Part shown: piece after piece, positions 26,575 to 36,627 of the stretch | Position numbering within the stretch: position 1 is the first letter of the stretch | Layout: every line of letters starts with the position of its first letter | Assembly: GCA_003132405.1 (NCBI GenBank) | Contig: PKXQ01000117.1 | Span: 29,524-93,523, forward strand | DNA from: Acidobacteriaceae bacterium | GTDB lineage: Bacteria > Acidobacteriota > Terriglobia > Terriglobales > Acidobacteriaceae | Reading direction: 5' to 3' | Length of the DNA stretch: 64,000 bases | Translations under genes and position numbers: made by a program | Notes under the pieces: generated by a model | Seen by the model: only the letters and a program-made list of their open reading frames with translations | What the model was told of the DNA's origin: nothing | Database searches by the model: none

Positions 26575-29500
26575 ATGAAAATAGGATGTCTCTGTTTCGC
26601 CGCGTTTCTGGCGATCGCGATGTCGTGTTCTGCACAGGAAATTACCGGGGCGTGGCAAACTTCTGTTCAAGAGCATGGGAAACCAGTGCGTTATGTTATC
26701 CATATCTCGCGCGCGAATGGCGCACTGGCGGCCACTTTTGACGTTCCTGAGCGTTTTGATTTCGCCGATTCCGTCGACTCGATCATTTTTGATAGTTCGA
26801 TTCTGAAATTTCGCGCCGGCCAGGCGTCCTATGAAGGCAAGCTTTCGCCCGACGGGCAATCGGTTCAAGGGACTTGGTCGGTAGGCACGGAAAAGCAAAG
26901 TGTCACATGGCAGCGCGCCGGTTCGGGCCCTGGTAGCCGCATTGAAGCTGTCGCGATCAAGCTGCAATCGCTCATGCACCTTCCCGAGGAAGAATGGAAA
27001 ATTCACTCGGGCGATATTGCGAATGGTGAAGCAGTCGATCTCGACGACAGTTCGTGGAAGATCGTGGGGCCGAATAGCACGGGGCCGCACGAGGCGCTTT
27101 GGTACCGGCGATGGATTGAAATTCCGAAAACTTTGAATGGCTACGATCTCACGGGAGCCAGAGTGTGGTTCAACTTTCAGGACGATGCGAATGGTCCGGC
27201 TACGCAGATCGTTTATTTCAATGGGAGGCGTGTGGCGATGGGCGACGATCTTGAGCCCATCATTCTTTTTGATCCTGCGAAACCGGGCGACAAGATTCTG
27301 GTTGCGGTAAAGCTTCTGCAAACGGTGGACGAAAAACATTTCACGGGCGCCGACCTGCGAATCGCATTTGCAAAAACGCGTCCAGATCCAGCCTACCTTT
27401 TTCAAGAGATGGGAAGTGTTTCAATTCTGGCGCCCAATGCGGGTGCGTCTGCTTCGAAGATGCACGCCGCTCTCGCCAGTTGCGCGGACGCAGTTGATCT
27501 GGATGCCTTGGCACGCGCCGATCAGGCGGCGTTTGACGCGTCGCTCAGGAAAGCACGAGCGCTGCTCGAACCGGTCAACGCAGATTTACAGCAAACCTCG
27601 GTCCGATTGACTGGCAATTCACACATCGACGCCGCCTGGCTTTGGCCATGGACGGAAACGGTGGATGTGGTGAGAAGGACATTCGGGACCGCGCTCCAGT
27701 TGATGGATGAATATCCGCAATACACCTACACGCAGTCGGCCGCCGCCTATAACGAATGGATATTTGAAAAATATCCATCCATCCACGAGCAAATTGTCAA
27801 TCGCGTGAAGCAGGGGCGATGGGAGATGGTGGGTGGAATGTGGGTAGAGCCCGACTTGAATATGCCAGATGGAGAATCGCTGGTGCGACAGCTTCTCCTT
27901 GGCAAAAGGTTCTTCAAGGAAAAGTTTGGCACCGATGTGCGCATCGGATGGAACCCCGATTCGTTTGGATACAACTGGCAGTTGCCGCAAATCTACAAGA
28001 AATCTGGGGTTGATTATTTTGTCACACAGAAGCTGACATGGAATGATGCCAACCAATTGCCAATGAAATTATTTTGGTGGCAATCACCGGATGGCAGCCG
28101 CGTCCTCACGTATTTTCCGCACGATTATGTCAACGATGTTGAGCCGTTAAGAATTGCCTCTGATGTAGCGGCGCTTCAAACGGCCGCTCCCGGCGTGCCT
28201 GAGATGATGCATCTCTTCGGAATTGGCGATCATGGAGGGGGTCCGACGCGTGTGATGCTAGAGGACGGCGTGCATCTGTCGAGCCCGACCGTAATTTTTC
28301 CGAAGACCAGCTTCGGCGTTGCGCAAGGATTTTTCTCTGATGTCGAAGGCAAAGCCGATACTGCGCACATGCCGCTATGGAATTACAAAACGCTAGCCGC
28401 GGGAAACATGCAACTGCCGGCGCCGCCAGCAGGCAAGTTCAGCCTGCCGGTTTGGAATGACGAATTGTATTTGGAATATCATCGCGGCGTTTTCACTACG
28501 CAGGCGAATCACAAGCGGAACATGCGCGAGAGCGAAGAACAATTGCTGAATGCCGAGAAATATTCGTCACTGGCGTGGCTTTCCGGATTGCAGTATCCGC
28601 AGATTGAATTAAATGAAGCATGGAAAAAAGTGCTGTTCAATCAATTTCACGATCTCGCCGCAGGTTCAGGGATTGCGGATATATATAAGGATGCGCAGCG
28701 GGATTACGATTTTGTGCGACTGCAAGCTGAGCATGTGACGAATACAGCTCTTGGCAAGGTTGCAAGCCAGATCGACACTAGAGGGCGCGGAGTGCCGGTG
28801 CTGGTGGTGAATCCTCTCGCGTGGGAGAGAACAGATCTAGTTTCGATTCATGTAGAAATGCCGGAGGCCGAGAAAGGCGAACTGTCAGTTCTCAGTGCTA
28901 AAGGCGAGGCGCTACCGTTTCAAGTGCTTTCGCATGATTCAACTTTACATACCTATCAACTGTTGACCGAAGTCAAGAAAGTGCCGTCGCTCGGATACGA
29001 GGTGCTTCATGTTGTTCCCGGCGCGGGCCGCACGGAGACCGATATAAAGGTCCACGGTCTCACGCTGGAAAATGAAGCGCTGCGGGTAACCGTCGATTCG
29101 AAGACTGGTTGCATTACGAGCCTTTACGACAAAGTTTCCAAGTTTGAGTCAATCGCAGCTAACGCTTGCGGAAACGAATTGATTGCTTTCAAGGACACTC
29201 CCAAAGATTTTGACGCCTGGAATATCGACGCTGATTTCGAGCAACAATTCACCAGACTCGATATGGTGGATTCGGTCGATGTCACCGAAACGGGCCCACT
29301 GCGCGCCACTATCCGCGTGACTCGCAGTTGGCAAAAGTCTAAGTTCGTTCAAAATATTTCTATCTACGCCGGCCTCAATCGAGTCGACGTTGGCAATGAA
29401 ATCGACTGGCACGAGACGCACATTTTATTGAAGGCTGCGTTCCCCGTAGCGGCCTCAGGGAATGAAGCTACATACGAGATTCCGTATGGCACGATCGAGC

Positions 29501-30111
29501 GTCCGACCACGCGCAACAATCGTTTTGAGGCGGCGAAGTTTGAAGTGCCCGCGCTGCGCTGGGCCGACCTCGGCGACGCGAATCATGGTTTCAGCTTGAT
29601 CAATGAATCTAAATATGGGTATGACGCCAAGGGGAACGTATTGCGAATTTCTTTGCTTCGCTCGCCCACATGGCCTGATCCTGACGCCGATCGCGGCCAC
29701 CATAGCTTCAGTTACTCGCTCTACGCTCACAGCGGAGACTGGAAACAGGGGCTGAGCGTGCGCCGCGGATATGAATTCAACTACAAGCTCGCGGCGATTC
29801 CGGTCGAGTCTCACGAAGGAATTCTTCCTCCGGCTCACTCGTTCGTGGAGATTAAACAGGACAACGTCATCCTGACGGCGATGAAGAAGACGGAAGATGG
29901 GAACTCATTATTGTTTCGCTTTTATGAGTGGGCGGGCAAAAGCGGCGAGGTGCAGATCTCCGTTCCACCAGGTGCTACGGAAGCCAGACTCACAAATCTG
30001 ATGGAGCAGTCAGAGGTTGGGACGCTGCCAATTCTGGGCACGAATGAGATCACCGTGCCGGTTCACGCTTACGCGATCGTTTCGGTGCGGGTGAATTACC
30101 CAGTCAAGTAA
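26575..30111 (+). CDS. Exported GH38 alpha-mannosidase with N-terminal extension
   Basis: 1178 residues. A signal peptide (MKIGCLCFAAFLAIAMSCSA) is followed by an unusual N-terminal module of about 100 residues (ITGAWQTSVQEHGKPVRYVI, LSPDGQSVQGTWSVG) and a jelly-roll-like part. The GH38 domain starts near residue 345: zinc site NSHIDAAWLWPW (about 350) and nucleophile Asp near 461 in GWNPDSFGYNWQLPQI, then FVTQKLTWNDANQLP. Central helices and C-terminal beta domains follow (VNPLAWERTDLVSIHV, ENEALRVTVDSKTGCITSLYD). It is a canonical class II alpha-mannosidase, unlike the divergent GH38 on the other strand. Second gene of the rightward operon; it converges on the FG-GAP gene five bases later. 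Confidence 0.93.
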   Translation: MKIGCLCFAAFLAIAMSCSAQEITGAWQTSVQEHGKPVRYVIHISRANGALAATFDVPERFDFADSVDSIIFDSSILKFRAGQASYEGKLSPDGQSVQGTWSVGTEKQSVTWQRAGSGPGSRIEAVAIKLQSLMHLPEEEWKIHSGDIANGEAVDLDDSSWKIVGPNSTGPHEALWYRRWIEIPKTLNGYDLTGARVWFNFQDDANGPATQIVYFNGRRVAMGDDLEPIILFDPAKPGDKILVAVKLLQTVDEKHFTGADLRIAFAKTRPDPAYLFQEMGSVSILAPNAGASASKMHAALASCADAVDLDALARADQAAFDASLRKARALLEPVNADLQQTSVRLTGNSHIDAAWLWPWTETVDVVRRTFGTALQLMDEYPQYTYTQSAAAYNEWIFEKYPSIHEQIVNRVKQGRWEMVGGMWVEPDLNMPDGESLVRQLLLGKRFFKEKFGTDVRIGWNPDSFGYNWQLPQIYKKSGVDYFVTQKLTWNDANQLPMKLFWWQSPDGSRVLTYFPHDYVNDVEPLRIASDVAALQTAAPGVPEMMHLFGIGDHGGGPTRVMLEDGVHLSSPTVIFPKTSFGVAQGFFSDVEGKADTAHMPLWNYKTLAAGNMQLPAPPAGKFSLPVWNDELYLEYHRGVFTTQANHKRNMRESEEQLLNAEKYSSLAWLSGLQYPQIELNEAWKKVLFNQFHDLAAGSGIADIYKDAQRDYDFVRLQAEHVTNTALGKVASQIDTRGRGVPVLVVNPLAWERTDLVSIHVEMPEAEKGELSVLSAKGEALPFQVLSHDSTLHTYQLLTEVKKVPSLGYEVLHVVPGAGRTETDIKVHGLTLENEALRVTVDSKTGCITSLYDKVSKFESIAANACGNELIAFKDTPKDFDAWNIDADFEQQFTRLDMVDSVDVTETGPLRATIRVTRSWQKSKFVQNISIYAGLNRVDVGNEIDWHETHILLKAAFPVAASGNEATYEIPYGTIERPTTRNNRFEAAKFEVPALRWADLGDANHGFSLINESKYGYDAKGNVLRISLLRSPTWPDPDADRGHHSFSYSLYAHSGDWKQGLSVRRGYEFNYKLAAIPVESHEGILPPAHSFVEIKQDNVILTAMKKTEDGNSLLFRFYEWAGKSGEVQISVPPGATEARLTNLMEQSEVGTLPILGTNEITVPVHAYAIVSVRVNYPVK

Positions 30112-30116
30112 GAAGT

Positions 30117-31835
30117 TTACTGTCGTGGCTCCTCGATGGTCATCGCGCGGTCGACCTCTGCGTTGTGAATTTCTTGTCTGATGCCGCTCGGCCAGTGAAT
30201 CTGTATCTCTTTGATGCGCCGGTTCGCACCTAATCCGAAGTGCACTCGGCTATCGCTCGAAGACGCGTAGCCGACGGCCGTTGTCACGTGATTCCACTGG
30301 CGGTTGCCATCCTCGGTGGTGATGCGTATCTGCGCGCCAATTGCCATGCGATTACTCTTTGTGCCAACCAGATTCAGCAGAATCCAGTGATGATTATTAT
30401 CGGAAATGTTGCGAAATAATTTCGCGGAGCCGCCTAGCACGGAGACCACCATGTCTACGCGGCCGTCATTGTTGAAATCTCCGAAGGCCACGCCACGATG
30501 CGGAGCTTCGAGTTGAAAGTCTGGCCCCGCCGCAGTACTTACATCTTCAAATTTTCCGTTGTGGAGATTTCGGAAGATTGAATTTGGTTCCGGATAACGG
30601 CGGTTGGGGAAGGGGATATTAATATTGTCCACTACATTCGAGCGGGCGACAAACAAATCTTTCCAGCCGTCGTTATCGAGGTCGTAAATGCCATTGCCCC
30701 AGCCCGACATATTTCCCGTTGCCAGAGCCAAGCCGCTGGAGGCGGTCATATCGTAGAAATTTCCAGCGCCCCGGTTTATGTATAGCGGGAAAGTCTCGTG
30801 TTCGATTGCGGTGTGCCAGAGGTCGGGGCGGCCGTCGTTATTCACATCGCGAAAATCCAACCCCATGCCGGAGAGCGCCGTGCCGTGTGCGCCATAAGCC
30901 ACGCCTGCCTCGACGCCGATCTCTTCGAATTTCTTTCCGCCGATATTGTGGAAGAGGAAATTGCGAGTGGTGTCATTGGCAACGAAAATGTCGAGGAAGC
31001 CGTCGCCGTCATAATCGGCGAAAGCGACGCTCATTCCCTTCCCCATGTGCTCGGCGATTCCGGTCGCTTCGGAAACATCGGTGAAGGTTCCGTCGCCGTT
31101 ATTGCGATAGAGCGTGTTGTGCAGCGGCGCGTAGAACTTGGGATGGCAGTAACCACGCACATCGCTGTTGAGCGCGCAGACGGGATCTTTATTAACTTCC
31201 CACTTGCAGTAATTCACAACGAAGAGATCGAGGAGGCCATCATTGTTATAGTCAAACCAGCCGGCGCTGACCGACCACATTTTTTTACCGTCGAGGAATG
31301 CCCCGCCCAGTCCGGCTTTTGCGGTGACGTCGGTGAAGGTGCCGTCGCCGTTGTTGTGGAATAACTGATTGCCGGTGACGTTGGCGACGAACAGATCGGG
31401 CCATCCATCGTTATCGTAGTCGCCGACTGCCACGCCCATGCCGTAGCCCGTTCCGGCAACTCCTGCCTTCTCGGTTACGTCGGTGAAGGTGCCATCGTGA
31501 TTGTTGTGAAAGAGGCGATTCCAATATTGAGGCGAGTCTTTTTGCAGCGACGGGATCGCGGCGCCATTGACGAGGTAGATGTCGAGGTAGCCGTCGTGGT
31601 CATAGTCGAAGAGGGCGACTCCGGCAACTAGCGTCTCGATCTGGTTTTTATTGGTAGTGGGACAGTTGGCGGTTATGAAATGCAGGCCGCTCTTCGCCGC
31701 GATTTCTTCGAATCGAATTGGGCTGGCTGCGGTGGCTGTGGAGGCTTGTTCTGCGCTGGCGCGCAACAAATTCTGCGGCCACATGCACAGGAGTCCCGCG
31801 CCCGCAGCTTTGCCGAGGAACTTTCTTCTATCCAT
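30117..31835 (-). CDS. FG-GAP repeat / ASPIC-UnbV (CRTAC1-type) exported protein
   Basis: 572 residues. The N-terminus looks like a Tat signal (MDRRKFLGKAAGAGLLCMW). At least seven FG-GAP blades carry calcium-binding loops of the DxDxDG type (DYDHDGYLDIYLVNG, DYDNDGWPDLFVANV, DYDGDGFLDIFVAND, DLDNDGWKDLFVAR, DFNNDGRVDMVVSV), predicting a seven-bladed integrin-like propeller. The C-terminal ASPIC/UnbV domain spans about 485-560 (IGAQIRITTEDGNRQWNHV, HFGLGANRRIKEIQIHWPSG). Such proteins are common near TonB receptors and TPR proteins in Acidobacteriota; function is not established, with carbohydrate or protein binding most likely. The stop codon is 5 bp from the convergent GH38 gene. Confidence 0.9.
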   Translation of the reverse strand: MDRRKFLGKAAGAGLLCMWPQNLLRASAEQASTATAASPIRFEEIAAKSGLHFITANCPTTNKNQIETLVAGVALFDYDHDGYLDIYLVNGAAIPSLQKDSPQYWNRLFHNNHDGTFTDVTEKAGVAGTGYGMGVAVGDYDNDGWPDLFVANVTGNQLFHNNGDGTFTDVTAKAGLGGAFLDGKKMWSVSAGWFDYNNDGLLDLFVVNYCKWEVNKDPVCALNSDVRGYCHPKFYAPLHNTLYRNNGDGTFTDVSEATGIAEHMGKGMSVAFADYDGDGFLDIFVANDTTRNFLFHNIGGKKFEEIGVEAGVAYGAHGTALSGMGLDFRDVNNDGRPDLWHTAIEHETFPLYINRGAGNFYDMTASSGLALATGNMSGWGNGIYDLDNDGWKDLFVARSNVVDNINIPFPNRRYPEPNSIFRNLHNGKFEDVSTAAGPDFQLEAPHRGVAFGDFNNDGRVDMVVSVLGGSAKLFRNISDNNHHWILLNLVGTKSNRMAIGAQIRITTEDGNRQWNHVTTAVGYASSSDSRVHFGLGANRRIKEIQIHWPSGIRQEIHNAEVDRAMTIEEPRQ

Positions 31836-31919
31836 AAAGAGGCAAGCTTAAACCATCTGTGCTTGGGCGGGTAGGAAGGACGCCTTCAGAGTTCTCGATT
31901 GTTGACCGAAGAAAGCTTG

Positions 31920-31949
31920 AACCACAAAGGACACAAAGGTACACGAAGG
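31920..31949 (+). repeat. Short triplicated repeat (ACAAAGG-type)
   Basis: Three adjacent units of about 10 bases, ACCACAAAGG, ACACAAAGG and TACACGAAGG, lie in the 184-bp space between the FG-GAP gene and the TonB receptor gene. I recall this unit type in noncoding DNA of many soil bacteria. No coding role is seen. Confidence 0.6.
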
Positions 31950-32019
31950 TTTGCTCAGGCGTTTTCTTGAAGGTAGCGGAGCGGGAGACCTGCGCTGAGC
32001 AAGCCCCCGCCCCCTCACT

Positions 32020-35000
32020 TTAGAAGGTGTAGCGCAGCGCGAATTGAATTTCGCGCTGGTTGTCGCCCAGCGTACTGGTGACTGCTGCGCCCTCGTGCGC
32101 GCCTCCCTGGTCGGGATTGTTGTTTGACCGAGAAAACTGTGGATGGTTGAAGACGTTAAACATCTCCGCGCGGAATTGAAGATTTTGCCGCTCGGTGATT
32201 TTGAAATTCTTGAACGCCGAGAAATCAAAGTTCACCTGATGCGGCCCCACAAGATCGCCATCCCCAGCCGTGCCAAAGTCGTGGGCGGAGAGTTGACCGG
32301 GCGCCAAGGGCGGCTGGACAAAGGCAGCCGGGTTGTACCAGCAGAGGAGCGTTCGGTGGCCCGGATTGTCGCACCCATCGAGCGTTTGCTGTGGAATATT
32401 GAAGGAGAAATCGGTTGGATCATGGATTTTATCGGGAAGCGCGGATGTACCGGTATTGGTGTCATCGGATGACCAAAAAGCGGTGTAGTGCTCCCCGCTC
32501 CGTATGGTGGTAATTCCCGCAACCTGCCAGCCGCCAGCAACGGAATTCTCAAACGCATTCATACCTGCGCCATAGGGCTTGCCGCGGCCGAATGGCAATT
32601 CATAGGTGTAGCTGACAGTAAGACGGTGACGAAAATCAGGATCGACATTCCCTCTTTGAGCGTTGGGGAAATCGGCAATCTGCGTCTGCCCTGTGTGAGC
32701 GCCCTGGAAGCTGCCGATGTCGTGCGACCACGTGTAGGAGGCGAGCAGAGTTAGTCCCTTGGAGAATCGCTTTTCCAACTTTGTCTCTAAGCCGTGAAAG
32801 CCGACGCTAAAGTTTGGATAATCGATGGGGTTGATCACCGAAAGGTAAGGCAAAACGTTGTAATAGGGACGTCCGTAGTTCCCTGACAATAGAGGATCAA
32901 CCATGGGGTTGCTGCTGAAGTTGTTGTCGAGCGGCTGGAGCGGCTGGTCCAGGTTGCTGTCTTCATTGTTCCAGATGCCGGTCGCATGCGTCCCCACGTA
33001 CGAAACATGGAGGACAATATCGCGCGTCAATTCGCGCTGGACAGACAGGTTCCACTCGATAACTCGGGGAGGCTTGCGCTCCGAGCCGGTGGTTTTGACC
33101 TGACCAGACGGGGAAGCGGGCTTGCTGGTGGGAAGCTGAGAGGGAAAGCCCGAATCGATCAGCAAGGCAGTCGTGTTGGGAATCGTAGTGGCCGGCTCAG
33201 GCACCTGGTAATACTGAAGGCTTGGCGGATTCTCGCCGATATCGTTGAACTGATTGCCTTCCGGGGCATAGAAAATTCCGAAGGCACTGCTCACCACAGT
33301 CTTGAGATCCGAGAAAGGCATCCAGGCAAAGCCAATGCGGGGGCCAAAGTCTTTCTCGTCGTAGCCTACCCCGGCATTCGGTTTTGATCCCGGCCCGAAG
33401 TTGAGGTCGACGACGTTCGTTGCCAGATTAAAATTGCCGACCTGTCCGCCCACGGGAGACATCAGGTCATACCGCAAACCGAGATTCAAAGTTAGCCTTG
33501 GTGTAACTCGGAAGTCGTCCTGGACGAACCCACCAAACTCAAAAAATCGGGTGTGATCTTTGTAGGCTAGACCGTCCTGCTCTCGGTAGTCGGGCACACC
33601 GAGCAAGAGATCCGGCAAACCATACTGGGGTGAGGTTCCCGTGGTTGCCACGGTGAACTGACCATTGAAATTGAATTGTCCGAACGCAGCTTCCGATTGG
33701 TAGAAGTTGCGCTGATATTTCCGGTAATCAACTCCCAGCTTGATCGTGTGCTTTCCTCGCACCCAGCTCACCGAGTCCGCGATTTGATAAGTGTTGTCGG
33801 CCGAGAGTTCGGGAATCCAGTAGGAGTTGCCCAGGTCTGAGTAGGTGTTAACACCGATATTAGCCAGACCCGAAGTCTCTTCGTTGCCGCGATTGGCATT
33901 TGGAATACCGACCTGGTCTGAAATGTTTTGGCCGAAGTCATCTGGCGTGGAATTCACCGCGTAGCGAAGAAAAGAAAAGCGCAGATCATTGAGCACGTTG
34001 GTGCCGAAGGTGTGGCTCCAACCAACGGCATGGTTTTGTTCGCGCATATTATAGTTGCCGCCGCAGCATCCCTCGGCCAAACCCGGCAATGGTGGCGGAT
34101 TGTACTGGGGATGATCTTCAACCGAAGCGTGGCCAAAAAGCTGATCGTGGTCGGTGAGCCTGTGGTCTATGCGGATATCGCCCTGGTTGCCGTCGGTGAT
34201 GGCTACCGGGAAATAAACGAAGTTCTGGCAGGGGAACGGTGTCGGGCAGGTAACGTTGGGGAGCGGGTAAAGGTTGACGATGTTTTGTCCAATCGTATCA
34301 ATGCGGTTCGCTGGGATTACCGTAGGGTTGGACGGGTTCATCAGTTGACGTGTGCCCAGTGTGCAAGTTGGTGGTCCGACAACACAAGTTGTGAGCGGGT
34401 CATAAATCTGAAGTCCGATGTCGGTGAAGTCTCCTCCGCGTTCCGCCACAGTGGGAACGGTGCCTTTGTCGATGCCCGCCTCATGCAGGCGCGATCCCTG
34501 GAAGTCGGCGAAGAAGAAGGTGCGGTTCCTGATGATCGGGCCGCCAATGAGGGCGCCGAACTGATTGCGGTGCAACGGCGCCTTCGGGCCATTGCTATCC
34601 GGATTGAAATAATTCCTCGCATCGAGAGCGTCGTTGCGCATGTATTCATAGAGCCCGCCATGGAACTGATTGGTTCCTGACTTGAGCGCCGCATTCACCG
34701 CTGCGCCGCCGCGGCCGAACTCCGCTTTCATGGCGCTTTCTTCTACGCGGAATTCGCCAATCGCGTCGGGAGCCGGATTTACGGCAATGGTGCCATCGCC
34801 GATGCCATTGTTGTCTACTCCATCAAGGAGGAAGTTATTGTCGAAGGCCCACAAGCCATTGACGGCTAGCTGAATGCCGGGACGATTGTCGTCGGTCGAA
34901 CCGCTCAGTCCGATGCCCGAAGCCGATCCTGGAGTAGTTCCCGGCCCCAGCCAGGCGAGTTGGGTAAACATTCGGCCGTTCAGTGGCAGATCGACGATTC

Positions 35001-35433
35001 TTTCCTGGGTTTCGACGGTTCCAAGTGACGACGTTTCCGTGGCCAAAAGCGGGCTCGCGGCAGTCACTTCGGTTGTCTGACTTTCTGAACCTACCTTGAG
35101 CTGCAAGTCGACTTGCGCTACCTGGTTGACGTTGAGTTGTATGCCGGTTTGCAGCGTCTTTTGAAAACCCTTGGAAGTGGCTTCAACCGAGTAAGTGCCA
35201 ATCTGAAGAATGCGAGCGTTGTAAATTCCGGCGCTATCGGTGGTGAGATTCACGACCTGGTTGGTGCCGAGGTTGGTGACGGTTACGGTGGCGCCTTGTA
35301 CAGCGGCGCCTGAGGGGTCGGTGACGGTGCCGGAAATGGTTCCGCGATCGATCTGCGCCTCAAGGGTGGCGGCGGTGAGAAATAGAGCTAATAAACAAAC
35401 CACAACGCGGATAGTTTTGCTATGTGCGGTCAC
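32020..35433 (-). CDS. Oar-like TonB-dependent receptor with carboxypeptidase-regulatory domain
   Basis: 1137 residues from GTG 35433, chosen because GGAGG lies five bases upstream and the signal peptide (TIRVVVCLLALFLTAATLEAQ) follows; a longer frame exists but has no such support. After cleavage comes a CarboxypepD_reg-like beta domain (RGTISGTVTDPSGAAVQGAT), then a plug-like region (VDLPLNGRMFTQLAWLGPGT, FLLDGVDNNGIGDG, AEFGRGGAAVNAALKSGTNQ) and a large C-terminal barrel ending in the aromatic LRYTF. This is the usual form of oligosaccharide or peptide importers of the Oar type in Acidobacteriota. An operator palindrome lies 138 bp before the start, with the IclR gene upstream in the same direction, so it is probably the outer-membrane gate for the glycan degraded by the nearby hydrolases. 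Confidence 0.93.
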   Translation of the reverse strand: MTAHSKTIRVVVCLLALFLTAATLEAQIDRGTISGTVTDPSGAAVQGATVTVTNLGTNQVVNLTTDSAGIYNARILQIGTYSVEATSKGFQKTLQTGIQLNVNQVAQVDLQLKVGSESQTTEVTAASPLLATETSSLGTVETQERIVDLPLNGRMFTQLAWLGPGTTPGSASGIGLSGSTDDNRPGIQLAVNGLWAFDNNFLLDGVDNNGIGDGTIAVNPAPDAIGEFRVEESAMKAEFGRGGAAVNAALKSGTNQFHGGLYEYMRNDALDARNYFNPDSNGPKAPLHRNQFGALIGGPIIRNRTFFFADFQGSRLHEAGIDKGTVPTVAERGGDFTDIGLQIYDPLTTCVVGPPTCTLGTRQLMNPSNPTVIPANRIDTIGQNIVNLYPLPNVTCPTPFPCQNFVYFPVAITDGNQGDIRIDHRLTDHDQLFGHASVEDHPQYNPPPLPGLAEGCCGGNYNMREQNHAVGWSHTFGTNVLNDLRFSFLRYAVNSTPDDFGQNISDQVGIPNANRGNEETSGLANIGVNTYSDLGNSYWIPELSADNTYQIADSVSWVRGKHTIKLGVDYRKYQRNFYQSEAAFGQFNFNGQFTVATTGTSPQYGLPDLLLGVPDYREQDGLAYKDHTRFFEFGGFVQDDFRVTPRLTLNLGLRYDLMSPVGGQVGNFNLATNVVDLNFGPGSKPNAGVGYDEKDFGPRIGFAWMPFSDLKTVVSSAFGIFYAPEGNQFNDIGENPPSLQYYQVPEPATTIPNTTALLIDSGFPSQLPTSKPASPSGQVKTTGSERKPPRVIEWNLSVQRELTRDIVLHVSYVGTHATGIWNNEDSNLDQPLQPLDNNFSSNPMVDPLLSGNYGRPYYNVLPYLSVINPIDYPNFSVGFHGLETKLEKRFSKGLTLLASYTWSHDIGSFQGAHTGQTQIADFPNAQRGNVDPDFRHRLTVSYTYELPFGRGKPYGAGMNAFENSVAGGWQVAGITTIRSGEHYTAFWSSDDTNTGTSALPDKIHDPTDFSFNIPQQTLDGCDNPGHRTLLCWYNPAAFVQPPLAPGQLSAHDFGTAGDGDLVGPHQVNFDFSAFKNFKITERQNLQFRAEMFNVFNHPQFSRSNNNPDQGGAHEGAAVTSTLGDNQREIQFALRYTF

Positions 35434-35571
35434 AGTTTCCTCCACGAGCCGACGATTTCCCGAGATTCTTAAATTTTTCTCAAAGCGCTTAGATGTACGG
35501 AACAAAACGGGCCAATGGTACAAAATCCTTCCACCAGCGTCAACAACAAAATGCAAAAATTTGGAATTCAG

Positions 35572-35584
35572 TCCGTATTACGGA
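35572..35584 (-). promoter_or_regulatory. Palindromic operator, site 2
   Basis: TCCGTATTACGGA is a perfect 13-bp palindrome with a single central base. Read on the minus strand it is preceded by TTGCAAT and followed by CTGA, matching site 3 (TTGCTAT and CAGA). It lies 138 bp upstream of the TonB receptor start and 60 bp after the IclR stop. An odd, A/T-centred palindrome is the kind bound by IclR-family dimers. Confidence 0.7.
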
Positions 35585-35644
35585 ATTGCAACCACGGAAG
35601 CGAGCCGTGAATTCAAAAAAATGTAGACGAAATATGAATTCGCG

Positions 35645-36484
35645 TTATTGCGGGTGGGAAGCAGAACCATCGGTTGCCAGCGTACTCGGCGACAACATCT
35701 GCGAGAGAGTTAGCGCTGAGCTGCGGATCTCTTCCTGAATCTGGGGGAGTTTCGGCTCCATGCGGGCGGCCGGGCCGGAAATGCTGAGGCTGGCAACCAC
35801 GCGGCCCACGTGGTCGAAGATGGGAGCGGCGACGCAAACCACTCCGGTGAGATTTTCTTCCATGTCGAGCGCTACAGACCTCTCGCGTACCGATGCCAGA
35901 TGTTCGAGAAGATGCTTCTTCTGCGTAATTGTCTTAGGCGTCCGGCGAATCATTGGGTGGCGCCCGATGATGGACTCGACTTCGCTCTCGGGAAGAAACG
36001 CAAGCATGACCTTTCCCAAGGCGGTGCTGTGAACAGGATTCCGCTGTCCGGGAATGGCGGCCGCGCGCAGCACGCTGGGGCTTTGCAGCACTTCAATGTA
36101 GGCGACCTGGCCCTCATCAAGGACGCCTAAGTTGATGGTTTCGCCGAAACGGAGCAGCAGATTCTGCATGACGCTTTTGGCGGCCCGCTGCAGGCGGCGG
36201 AAATGGATGGCGGGGCCAGTCAATTCAAAAAACTTGGGGGCCAATTGGTAATGCGACTTGACGTCGTCCTTCTCGACGTAGCCGAGTTTTTCCAGCGAAT
36301 ACAAGATGCGATGGACAGTGGTTCTGGCAAAGGGGACCGCGCTGGCCACTTCGACAAACGCCACGGACTTTTGCTTGCCGCCGGCCTCTACGAAGTATTC
36401 GAGGATGGCGAAAATCTTGCCCATCACCTCGATGTAATTCTTGTCGGCTTGCACACGCTGCGGCTTGTTCGATTTTTTTGCCAC
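35645..36484 (-). CDS. IclR-family transcriptional regulator
   Basis: 279 residues from GTG 36484; AGGAAG six bases upstream fits better than the ATG 15 bp earlier. The N-terminal winged helix-turn-helix is seen in IFAILEYFVEAG, FVEVASAVPFARTTVHRILY and SLEKLGYVEKDDVKSHYQLA. The C-terminal effector domain (about 95-265) has LGVLDEGQVAYIEVLQSP, HSTALGKVMLAFLPESEVE and FDHVGRVVASLSISGPAAR, the usual small-molecule pocket. IclR proteins repress or activate catabolic operons in response to sugar acids or aromatic acids. It lies between a sugar porter and the TonB receptor, and palindromes at 35572 and 38167 flank this block. It is the only transcription factor recognised in the window, so it is the best candidate to bind them. 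Confidence 0.93.
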   Translation of the reverse strand: MAKKSNKPQRVQADKNYIEVMGKIFAILEYFVEAGGKQKSVAFVEVASAVPFARTTVHRILYSLEKLGYVEKDDVKSHYQLAPKFFELTGPAIHFRRLQRAAKSVMQNLLLRFGETINLGVLDEGQVAYIEVLQSPSVLRAAAIPGQRNPVHSTALGKVMLAFLPESEVESIIGRHPMIRRTPKTITQKKHLLEHLASVRERSVALDMEENLTGVVCVAAPIFDHVGRVVASLSISGPAARMEPKLPQIQEEIRSSALTLSQMLSPSTLATDGSASHPQ

Positions 36485-36627
36485 GTCAAGCTTCCTCATT
36501 AGCCCGGTACTGATTGTAGCCAACGTTCGATTGCTTGTGGGTCTAGTTCTCAAACGCCGAATCAGGATAACTGACCTCACTGGGCGGGGCTTGATATCCA
36601 CGCTCATAGCCAGCCGGGAAACGAACC

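Noticed and set aside
31920-31949. The ACAAAGG-type triple repeat as a regulatory iteron
   Set aside because: It lies downstream of both neighbouring genes' relevant regions (between two leftward genes, close to the receptor stop codon) and is a sequence type seen as dispersed noncoding repeat, so no operator role is claimed.
33928-34680. 250-codon plus-strand frame inside the TonB receptor
   Set aside because: Antisense to a conserved receptor; composition does not resemble a folded protein.
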